Assembly (NCBI RefSeq): GCF_022808855.1 | Contig: NZ_JAKZLF010000002.1 | Span: 124,001-188,000 of the forward strand | DNA: 64,000 bases | Reading direction: 5' to 3' | Origin: Anaeromyxobacter soli | GTDB lineage: Bacteria; Myxococcota; Myxococcia; Myxococcales; Anaeromyxobacteraceae | Shown: piece by piece, positions 57,676 to 64,000 of the stretch | How the letters are laid out: the number at the start of each line of letters is the position of its first letter | Position numbering within the stretch: the stretch's first letter is position 1 | Made by a program: the position numbers and the translations under genes | The notes under the pieces: model-generated | Databases searched by the model: none | What the model saw: the letters and a program-made list of their open reading frames with translations, nothing else | Told to the model about the DNA's origin: nothing

Positions 57676-57840
57676 TCACTGGCGCTCGTGGTGGCGCCGC
57701 TCCTCGTCCTCCTCGAACACGCCTTCCGCCGTCTCGTGCTCCCGCTCGATGGGCGGAGCGACGGTGCGCTCCCGCTCATGCGTCTCACGCTCGGCCGGGC
57801 GAGGCTCGGTCCGGCGCTCTTTCTGATCCTTTCCCTTCAT
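57676..57840 (-). CDS. Tiny, highly charged protein (54 aa)
   Basis: Begins MKGKDQKERRTEPRPAERET and ends EEDEERRHHERQ; almost all residues are Lys, Arg, Glu, Asp or His, with no hydrophobic core, so it is probably disordered. ATG at 57840 has GAGGGGG 8 nt upstream, a good ribosome binding site. Same strand as the sulfatase gene and 168 nt after its stop. A stress-type or nucleic acid-binding small protein is possible, but no function can be claimed. Confidence 0.5.
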   Translation of the reverse strand: MKGKDQKERRTEPRPAERETHERERTVAPPIEREHETAEGVFEEDEERRHHERQ

Positions 57841-58008
57841 GTCGTTTCCCCCTCACCCAACGGTAGCGCCGGGCGGCCGCCCAGGCCCGGCATCACCACC
57901 GCTGGCCGCCAGCGCGGGCGGGCGCTCGCCGCCCCGTCCCGCGCCGCGCGAGAGAGCGCCCGGGCTTCCGCGGAGCGCGCAGGCGGGAGGTCCCTCTCGA
58001 AGCACGCC

Positions 58009-60114
58009 TCAAGGCGTCACGATCGGCCACTGCGGCTCGAACTTGTCGAGCATGCCCATCAGCTCCGCGAGCTTCTGGACGTTGCCCACCGCCTGGATCC
58101 TGCCCGCCTTCACCTCCGTCTGGAAGTCGGTCTGGCCGAGGAGGATGGCGTTCAGGGTCGCGCGGGCGAGCGTGAAGCTCGCGTCCGCCGCCGGGTCGAG
58201 CCCCGGGTGATGAGTCAGGGCGGAGTTGGACAGGTTGAGGGCGTAGCTCTCGTTGCGCTCGGTGAAGGTCCAGTTGAGGAGCATGCGCTGGCCGTTCGCC
58301 TTGGCCGCGTCGAGGAGCACGCCCCAGTAGTCGAACAGGAGGGGGATCGTCATCGACCGGATCGTGTCCGCGCTGCCGGTCGCCGCGCCTCCCGGCGCCG
58401 GCGCGAGCCCGTCCCGCAGCTCCTGGGCGCCGGACAGGTAGAAGTTGCGCCAGATGGGCGACTCCGCCTGATAGCCGAGCTGCTCCAGGGCGGCCGCCTG
58501 CAGCTTGCGGGCCTCGACGTTGTCGGGCTCTGCGAAGACCACCTGGTTCATCAGCTGCGCGACCCAGCGGTACTCTCCGTGCTTGAAGTCCTGCTGTGCC
58601 CTCGCCGTCACCACGCTCGCGCCGCCCATGTACTCCACGTACTTCCTGGCGGCCTCGACCGGCGGCAGCGGATCCAGGTTGGCCGGATTCCCGTCGAACC
58701 AGCCGAGGTAGCGCTGGTAGATGGCCTTCACGTTGTGCTTGAGGGTGCCGTAGTGATCGCGCACGTACCACAGCTTCGCCAGGCTCGCGGGGAGCTTGAT
58801 CACCTCGGCGATCTCGACGGGGACGTAACCCTGGTTGAGCAGGTGCAGGGTCTGGTCGTTCATGAACTTGTACAGGTCGCGCTGATCGGCCATGAGCTGC
58901 ACCGCCGGGCCCCTCCCCCACCGCGGCCAGTTGTGCGAGGCGATGAGCACGTCGGCCTGGCTCCCGTACCGGGCGATCAGCTCGTCCAGGCTCGCCGCCC
59001 ATTTCCTGGGATCGCGCACCTGGGCGCCGCGCGGGGTCAGCGTGTTGTGCATCAACGGACAGGCGATCTCCGCCGCGTCCAGCACCCGGAGCTCGGGGAA
59101 GTAGAGGGTCATCTCGGCCGGCGCTTCCGTCTGCGGAGCCATCACGAACTCGATCTGCACGCCGTCCAGGTTTCGCGTCTCCCCGGAGCGCGTGATCGTG
59201 TCCGTGGGAGCGATGAGCGAGACGGTGCCGACCGACTGCGACTTCCCCAGCCCGTCGTCCACCGTCCCGGTGGCGGTCTTGGGCAGGAGGTATCCGAACA
59301 TGTACGAGGCCCGCCGCGACATGGCCGTGCCGGCGTAGACGTTCTCGCTGACGGCCGCGTCCAGGAACCCCTCGGGAGCGAGCACGGTCACGTCACCGCT
59401 CAGGACGTCCGCCTCGGAGACGACCCCCTTCACCCCGGCGTAGTGGTCGTGGTGGGAGTGCGTGTAGACGACGGCCTTCACCGGCCGCACGCCGCGATGC
59501 TGGTAGTAGAGCTCCAGGGCTGCCTTGGACGTCTCGGTCGCGGTCAGCGGGTCGATCACGATCACGCCGCTCTGGCCCTCGACGATCGTCATGTTCGCGA
59601 GGTCGAAGTTCCGGACCTGGTACACGCGCTCGGTGACCTGGAAGAGCCCGTGGGTGAGGTTCACCTGGGCGTGCCGCCAGAGGCTGGGGTTCACCGTCGC
59701 CGGTGCCTCGGGCTGCTGCAGGAACTCGAACTCCTGAAGCGAGAACACGATCGTCCCGTCGTCCCTCACGATCGTCAGGTCCGGCAAGGTGGCGATGAAT
59801 CCTCGCTGCGCGTCGTCGTAGTCCTGGCGGTCCGAGAACGGCAGCTCCTGCAGCACCTGTGCGTTGTGCGCGATCGTGGCCGGCTCGGCCGGCCCCGGGG
59901 CCGTCGCCTTGCGAGGGCCCGCTCTCGATCCGGCCGCGGCCGGAGTGGCCTGCAGGATCGCCGCCAGCAGCGCGACGGCGATCATCAGGCGGCGGAGCGT
60001 CGTCCTCTCCCCTGCGGTCGCGCCCCCGTTCGACGGCCCTCGCCGAGATGATGAAACGACTTCGACCGGCTCCGGCGCGATTTCCGCGAAGCCCCTCACG
60101 CTGGCGATGTTCAT
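58009..60114 (-). CDS. Alkylsulfatase-type metallo-beta-lactamase hydrolase
   Basis: About 701 residues from ATG 60114. The metallo-beta-lactamase core has the zinc motif VVYTHSHHDHYAGVKG (THxHxDH), with AEIACPLMHNTLTPRG further on. The C-terminal half (VPVEIAEVIKLPASLAKLW, NVKAIYQRYLGWFDGNPAN and the SCP2-like end) is the SdsA1/BDS1-type dimerisation and SCP2 region. It would hydrolyse alkyl sulfates or related esters in the periplasm. A hydrophobic signal-like stretch (MIAVALLAAILQATPAAAG) begins at residue ~44, so a shorter start near 59985 is possible; there is no good ribosome site there, so the longer form is kept. Confidence 0.88.
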   Translation of the reverse strand: MNIASVRGFAEIAPEPVEVVSSSRRGPSNGGATAGERTTLRRLMIAVALLAAILQATPAAAGSRAGPRKATAPGPAEPATIAHNAQVLQELPFSDRQDYDDAQRGFIATLPDLTIVRDDGTIVFSLQEFEFLQQPEAPATVNPSLWRHAQVNLTHGLFQVTERVYQVRNFDLANMTIVEGQSGVIVIDPLTATETSKAALELYYQHRGVRPVKAVVYTHSHHDHYAGVKGVVSEADVLSGDVTVLAPEGFLDAAVSENVYAGTAMSRRASYMFGYLLPKTATGTVDDGLGKSQSVGTVSLIAPTDTITRSGETRNLDGVQIEFVMAPQTEAPAEMTLYFPELRVLDAAEIACPLMHNTLTPRGAQVRDPRKWAASLDELIARYGSQADVLIASHNWPRWGRGPAVQLMADQRDLYKFMNDQTLHLLNQGYVPVEIAEVIKLPASLAKLWYVRDHYGTLKHNVKAIYQRYLGWFDGNPANLDPLPPVEAARKYVEYMGGASVVTARAQQDFKHGEYRWVAQLMNQVVFAEPDNVEARKLQAAALEQLGYQAESPIWRNFYLSGAQELRDGLAPAPGGAATGSADTIRSMTIPLLFDYWGVLLDAAKANGQRMLLNWTFTERNESYALNLSNSALTHHPGLDPAADASFTLARATLNAILLGQTDFQTEVKAGRIQAVGNVQKLAELMGMLDKFEPQWPIVTP

Positions 60115-60433
60115 GACACCCCCAGGCGCGGGCACGCACCTCGAGCGCCTCGCGCCCAGGCCCACCCTAGGCTCGCGGGGCGCGACCACCGCGAGGGATG
60201 CAGGGGTGACACGGTCGCGTGCGCCAGCGAACCGCGATCGGTCGGCGGCTCCGCGAACCGCGGTGATGGCAGGCGAGACGAGCGCCCGCTCATCCGCCGG
60301 CGGCGCGCCCGAGCAAGGCGGACGCTCTCTCACCGGAAGAGCGCCGGCCCTGGCGCTCCCGGAGCGAACCTCCGCTCGACGGAGGGTGACGTCGCGTCTG
60401 GTAGCATGGACCCTCGCGATCCGGAGGGGCCCA
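60115..60433. other. Divergent intergenic region with direct repeat
   Basis: 319 nt between the sulfatase and the cupin gene. GCGAACCGCG occurs twice, 60227-60236 and 60253-60262, a 26-bp spacing that fits binding of a regulator on one face of the helix. A weak extended -10 (TGGTAGCAT) precedes the cupin gene near 60399-60407. No gene seen. Confidence 0.35.
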
Positions 60434-60922
60434 ATGGCGAGCAAGAAGGTTCCGAGGAGGAGAGCGGGGCGAACGAGCAAGGCCGCGAAGCCGGCGAAGC
60501 GGACGACTGCCCGTGGGAGCCGCCCTCGCCGCTCGACGGTGGCCGCCACGCCGCTCGAGCCGGTCCGGGGCGCGACCCGCAGGGACGTCGGCCACGTCCG
60601 GCTCGAGGTCGGGCCCGCGGGAGCGGCGCGGGTGAAGCGCGTGGTGTATCCGCCGGGTTTCCGCTGGTCCGTCGACATGAAGCCGGAGGTCGGCACCGAT
60701 CTCTGCATGCACGGACACGTCGGCTTCCTCGCGAGCGGCGCGATCCGGATCGAGTACCCGGATGGCTGCGCCCTCGAGCTCGTGGCACCGCAGGTCGTGG
60801 CGATCGAGCCGGGGCACGACGGCGCCGTGATCGGCGACGCGCCGGCCGTGCTCATCGAGCTCGACTTCGAGGGGGCGACGGTCGAGCGCTTCGGCCTCCC
60901 GGCGTCGCATCGGCACGCGTGA
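60434..60922 (+). CDS. Cupin-fold protein with basic N-terminal tail
   Basis: 162 residues. Residues ~1-45 are Lys/Arg/Ala-rich (SKKVPRRRAGRTSKAAKPAK), like a nucleic acid-binding tail. The rest is a small beta-barrel: RLEVGPAGAARVKRVVYPPG, MHGHVGFLASGAIRIEYPDG and PQVVAIEPGHDGAVIGDAPA, with CMHGHVGFLASG in the usual position of the cupin metal loop. ATG follows GGAGGGGC. Cupins bind ligands or metals; the role is unknown. Followed by an SRPBCC gene 16 nt on. Confidence 0.72.
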   Translation: MASKKVPRRRAGRTSKAAKPAKRTTARGSRPRRSTVAATPLEPVRGATRRDVGHVRLEVGPAGAARVKRVVYPPGFRWSVDMKPEVGTDLCMHGHVGFLASGAIRIEYPDGCALELVAPQVVAIEPGHDGAVIGDAPAVLIELDFEGATVERFGLPASHRHA

Positions 60923-60938
60923 ACCTCCTCGCCCGAGC

Positions 60939-61370
60939 GTGACCCTGTCCATGGAGCCGCTGCCGTACATCGACGAGCACAGCCGGCCGATCGACGCTCC
61001 CGCCGACGCGGTCTGGACGGCGCTGCTGAAGGTCCTGCGCCGTGAGATGGGCGGCAGCGCGACGTTCGCGCGGCTCCTGGGCTGCGATCCGGCGCAGGGC
61101 ACGGCCGCGTTCGCCGGACGGCCGGGGGAGACGGTGCCGGGCTTCAGGGTGGTCGAGGCCGAGCCGGGGCGGCGGCTCGCCCTGCGCGGTCGCCACCGCT
61201 TCTCCAGCTACGCGTTGACGTTCGTGCTCGACGGCGGCCGCCTGCGCGCGCAGACGCACGCGGCCTTTCCCGGCGTCCTCGGACGGCTCTACCGTGCGGC
61301 CGTGATCGGGACCGGCGGACACCGGATCATGACGCGGCGCCTGCTGCGCCAGGTCGCCCGCGCGACGTGA
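60939..61370 (+). CDS. SRPBCC-fold protein
   Basis: 143 residues from GTG 60939 (ATG at 60951 is equally plausible; neither has a strong ribosome site). RPIDAPADAVWTALLKVLR and VVEAEPGRRLALRGRHRFSS are the START/SRPBCC hot-dog-like signature; GGRLRAQTHAAFPGVLGRLY continues the fold. Binds a hydrophobic ligand or lipid; unknown function. Same strand and close to the cupin gene. Confidence 0.72.
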   Translation: MTLSMEPLPYIDEHSRPIDAPADAVWTALLKVLRREMGGSATFARLLGCDPAQGTAAFAGRPGETVPGFRVVEAEPGRRLALRGRHRFSSYALTFVLDGGRLRAQTHAAFPGVLGRLYRAAVIGTGGHRIMTRRLLRQVARAT

Positions 61371-61401
61371 AGTGTCGGGCAGCGCGACCCCTCACGGAGC
61401 G

Positions 61402-62202
61402 TCACCCCACCCCGGCCGCTCGAGCGATGAGGAGCAACCCTGCCCCGACGGCGAGCGCCCCGGTGGCTCGCGCCACGCGCTCACCGGCCGGCGCGAGACG
61501 CTCGACGGTGATGGCCGCCGTCACGACGGCCATCGCGCGAAGGTCCATGACTCCGACGACCAGGAGGACCGCGGTCGGACCCGCACAGCAGAAGGTGCAG
61601 TGAAGGCCGAGGCGCAGGCCGTGGCGCCAGGCCGTGCCGGCTCCGGCTGGCAGCGCGCGGCCGCGCCCCGGCGCCTCCCGGCAACAGGCGAGGTGCCGCG
61701 CCTTCCACGCGGTGAGCTGGCAGGCGCCGGCCACGAGGACGACCCCGCCGACCGCGATCGGCACGGCGCGCGCGAGCGCCGGCTGCTGCATCTCGGCGGA
61801 CGCCAGCGCGACCCCCAGCGGAAAGATGGCCACTCCGAGCACGGTCCAGACGAAGAAGTAGCCAGCGCCCACGAGCGCCGTCAGGAGACCGAGGCGCGCC
61901 TCGCCGGTGCTGCCGACGGCCTCGCGGTAGCGCCTCAGCATGGGGACGAGGGACGGCAGCATCATCGCCACCATCATCACGACCCACATGCCGAGGAAGG
62001 ACGCCGCGGCGCCGAGCCACGTCTGTCCGGGCATCCGCATCCAGGCCATCGACATCGTCCAGCCGCCGGGCATCGGCATCCCGCCCATGGCCGACATCGA
62101 CGCGCACCAGCCGATCGTCACCGCCGCGCTGCCAGCGAAGAGCAGCGCCGAGACGCCCAGGAACCTCTGCCGGGAAGCTCGCTCGGAAAGCTCGGAGAGC
62201 AT
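61402..62202 (-). CDS. DUF2182 integral membrane protein
   Basis: 266 residues, about six helices. Met/His-rich N-terminal part (ASMSAMGGMPMPGGWTMSMA) and the domain motif LGMWVVMMVAMMLPSLVPML are characteristic of DUF2182, annotated as predicted metal-binding. LHCTFCCAGPTAVLLVVGV carries Cys and His near the end. Encoded 48 nt after the DUF899 gene, a common pairing, so the two probably work together. Confidence 0.85.
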   Translation of the reverse strand: MLSELSERASRQRFLGVSALLFAGSAAVTIGWCASMSAMGGMPMPGGWTMSMAWMRMPGQTWLGAAASFLGMWVVMMVAMMLPSLVPMLRRYREAVGSTGEARLGLLTALVGAGYFFVWTVLGVAIFPLGVALASAEMQQPALARAVPIAVGGVVLVAGACQLTAWKARHLACCREAPGRGRALPAGAGTAWRHGLRLGLHCTFCCAGPTAVLLVVGVMDLRAMAVVTAAITVERLAPAGERVARATGALAVGAGLLLIARAAGVG

Positions 62203-62250
62203 GCGTGAGATCTCCCGTCCCGCAGCCGCGCCAGCAGCGCCGGTCTCGCT

Positions 62251-63030
62251 TCAGCCCCTGTAGTACTCGTCGTGGCGGCGCCACCAGACGCCCGTCTCGT
62301 TGCGCCCCCTGGGTGCGCGATCGAGCCACTGGTACATGCCCCAGAGCCCGTCGACCCCGCGCGAATAGGCGGAGTAGGTGTGGTAGACGACGCCGTCCTC
62401 GAGCACGAACGCGCTCACGCCCGGCCGCTCGCGCGTGTACGTGGCCACGTCGGTGCCGGTCATGGCCGCGATCTCGGCGACGGGGCCCTCGCCGTCTTCC
62501 CCGACCAGCGCGCTCTGCTGCCAGGCCGCCCCCTCGCGCCGGTAGTTGTACTCGATGCCCCCCTCGCGCTGTTGCCTCTCGGTGAAATGGACGGCGAAGT
62601 CGAGGTTGAAGTCGCCGCCGAACGAGGACGCCCAGGGGAACGTCCACCCCATCCGCCGCTTGTAGGCCTGCAGCTTCGCGAGCGGCGCCCGCGACACGGC
62701 CGAGAGCGTGACGTCGTGGTGGGCCAGGTGGACGACGGAGCCGCTGAACCCATCGGCGATCGCCGAGCAGGACGGACACCCCGCCGCGTAGTCGGGCCCG
62801 AACATGAAGTGGTAGACGAGGAGCTGCGAGCGCCCGCGGAAGAGCTCCTTCAGCGAGGCGCTCCCCTCGTCGGTCTCGAAGCGATACTCCTTCTCGACCC
62901 GGACCCACGGCAGCTCCTGCCGCCGCCGCGCCAGCTCGTCGCTGCGCCGCGTCAGCTCCTTCTCCGCCTCGAGCAGCTCCAGCCGAGCTGCGAGCCACTC
63001 TCCACGTGTACCGGTGTGGTGCGTCGTCAT
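62251..63030 (-). CDS. DUF899 thioredoxin-like protein
   Basis: 259 residues. LVYHFMFGPDYAAGCPSCSAI has a CxxC in a thioredoxin fold; WVRVEKEYRFETDEGSASLKELF precedes it and DFNLDFAVHFTERQQREGGI follows, both as in DUF899. ATG 63030 after GGAAGGGAGAGCG. First gene of the DUF899-DUF2182 pair. Predicted thiol-disulphide function with no proven substrate. Confidence 0.85.
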   Translation of the reverse strand: MTTHHTGTRGEWLAARLELLEAEKELTRRSDELARRRQELPWVRVEKEYRFETDEGSASLKELFRGRSQLLVYHFMFGPDYAAGCPSCSAIADGFSGSVVHLAHHDVTLSAVSRAPLAKLQAYKRRMGWTFPWASSFGGDFNLDFAVHFTERQQREGGIEYNYRREGAAWQQSALVGEDGEGPVAEIAAMTGTDVATYTRERPGVSAFVLEDGVVYHTYSAYSRGVDGLWGMYQWLDRAPRGRNETGVWWRRHDEYYRG

Positions 63031-63168
63031 CGCGCTCTCCCTTCCTGTCACGCTTCGGGGCGGCGTCGGTCCGCCCGCTGTCGGCAGGGATCGTTCCCTG
63101 CGTGGCCAGAGGTAACGTCCACCGAAGGGAGTCGGGAGTAACAACGGCGACGGGATTAGGTTCCGAAG

Positions 63169-64000
63169 ATGGACGCCTCGATCACGGCGGCAGGGCGCGC
63201 GCTGCGCGCGGGGGATCCGCTCGGCGCGCTCGGGCGCGTGGCCCTGCGGGACGACCCGGCGGCCCTCGCGCTGCGCGGGATCGCGATGGCCCAGCTCGGG
63301 GACCTGGGGCGGGCGCGGGAGCTCTTGCGACGGGCCGCGCGTGGCTTCGGGCCGCGGGAGACGCTCGCGCGGGCGCGCTGTCTCACGGCGGAGGCGGAGG
63401 TGGCGCTGGCCGCGCGGGATCTCGCCTGGGCGCCGCGGGCGCTGAGCGAGGCCCTGCGCACGTTCGCCGCTCGCGGCGAGCGGGACAACGCGGCCCACGC
63501 CCGGCTGCTGCAGATCCGCCGCCTCTTGCTGCTCGGCCGGGTCGACGAGGCGGACGTCGCGTGCGCTCGGCTCGAGCTCGACGCCGGGCCCGCCCGGCTC
63601 GCGGCCGTGGCCGCCCTGGTGACCTTCGAGATCGCGCTCCGCCGGGGGCGAGCCGAACGGGCGCGCGCGGCCCTCGCGCGCGCGCGGGAGGCGGCGGCGC
63701 GATCGGGCATCGGGGCGCTGCGCGCCGAGATCGAGCAGGCAGGACGGGCCCTCGTCCTGCCGGCGGCGCGTCTCGTCGCCGCGGGCGAGGCGCGATCCCT
63801 GACCCTGGCGGAGGTGGAGGCCGTGCTCACCTCGTCGGACCTGGTCGTCGACGGCTGCCGGCGGGCGGTGCGCCGCGGGGAGCGGGTGGTGCGGCTCGCG
63901 CGCCGGCCGGCGCTGTTCGCGCTGCTGTGCGGTCTCGCGGAGGCGTGGCCCGGCGAGGCAGCGCGCGACGGCCTCATCCAGCGCGCGTTCGGCGCGCGTC
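63169..64000 (+). CDS. TPR/winged-helix transcriptional regulator, cut by window edge
   Basis: ATG 63169; the C-terminus is beyond the window. The N-terminal ~200 residues are Ala/Arg/Leu-rich helical repeats (LALRGIAMAQLGDLGRAREL, LLQIRRLLLLGRVDEADVA) of TPR type. From ~215 the segment LVVDGCRRAVRRGERVVRLA and PALFALLCGLAEAWPGEAAR looks like an OmpR-type winged helix. Such TPR-plus-wHTH proteins are common myxobacterial regulators. Divergent from the DUF899-DUF2182 operon. Confidence 0.65.
   Translation, partial: MDASITAAGRALRAGDPLGALGRVALRDDPAALALRGIAMAQLGDLGRARELLRRAARGFGPRETLARARCLTAEAEVALAARDLAWAPRALSEALRTFAARGERDNAAHARLLQIRRLLLLGRVDEADVACARLELDAGPARLAAVAALVTFEIALRRGRAERARAALARAREAAARSGIGALRAEIEQAGRALVLPAARLVAAGEARSLTLAEVEAVLTSSDLVVDGCRRAVRRGERVVRLARRPALFALLCGLAEAWPGEAARDGLIQRAFGAR

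Overview
The window is about 64 kb of very GC-rich DNA (codons ending almost only in G or C) that looks like the chromosome of a delta-proteobacterial / myxobacterial organism of the Anaeromyxobacter type. This is an inference from base composition, from the mix of envelope genes, serine/threonine kinase with TPRs, class III ribonucleotide reductase, ETF and IcmF, and from the frequent GTGA/ATGA/TTGA gene overlaps. I saw no rRNA, tRNA, CRISPR array, transposase or prophage gene, so this is core-like chromosome.

Layout. 1-6.4 kb: large catalase (cut by the left edge), a Pat-like GNAT fused to a degenerate acyl-CoA synthetase, and ETF alpha/beta. 6.4-14.6 kb: a short-chain/branched acid module made of an AraC-type regulator and the operon acyl-CoA synthetase - IcmF (B12-dependent acyl-CoA mutase with its GTPase) - acyl-CoA dehydrogenase. 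The etf and acs promoters share a conserved architecture with the dyad TGGCAAAAACYGCCA. 14.7-25.8 kb: a small membrane zinc-ribbon protein, a DUF885-like peptidase, an Mla-type lipid transport operon (MlaE-MlaF-MlaD-lipoprotein), and a five-gene operon of beta-barrel, ABC ATPase, FtsX permease, LolA-like protein and second FtsX permease.

26-32.6 kb: small enzymes, a membrane Ser/Thr kinase with TolB-like and TPR regions, an NmrA-type reductase and an Rrf2 repressor with two matching operator dyads. 32.6-35.9 kb: anaerobic ribonucleotide reductase nrdD-nrdG plus a coupled 51-residue ORF, preceded by a good sigma-70-like promoter, a cobalamin riboswitch and a hairpin that buries the nrdD ribosome binding site. 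36-43.6 kb: a polar amino acid ABC transporter, an NAD(P)-binding protein, a LytS/LytTR two-component pair and a lactate permease. 43.7-52.2 kb: surface and envelope proteins (SBBP-type lipoprotein, a CARDB protein with a 771-bp internal tandem duplication, DUF481 barrel, TSP3-OmpA porin), AcuI-like reductase and rubrerythrin. 52.2-57.6 kb: xanthine-guanine phosphoribosyltransferase with a complete BmpA/NupABC-type nucleoside ABC importer, a purine scavenging unit. 57.6-64 kb: a tiny charged protein, an alkylsulfatase-type metallo-beta-lactamase, a cupin with a basic tail, an SRPBCC protein, DUF2182 and DUF899 proteins, and a TPR/winged-helix regulator cut by the right edge.

The most noteworthy signals are the B12 riboswitch on class III RNR with its coupled micro-ORF, the paired AraC/ETF/IcmF promoters, and the nine-gene envelope lipid/lipoprotein transport block.
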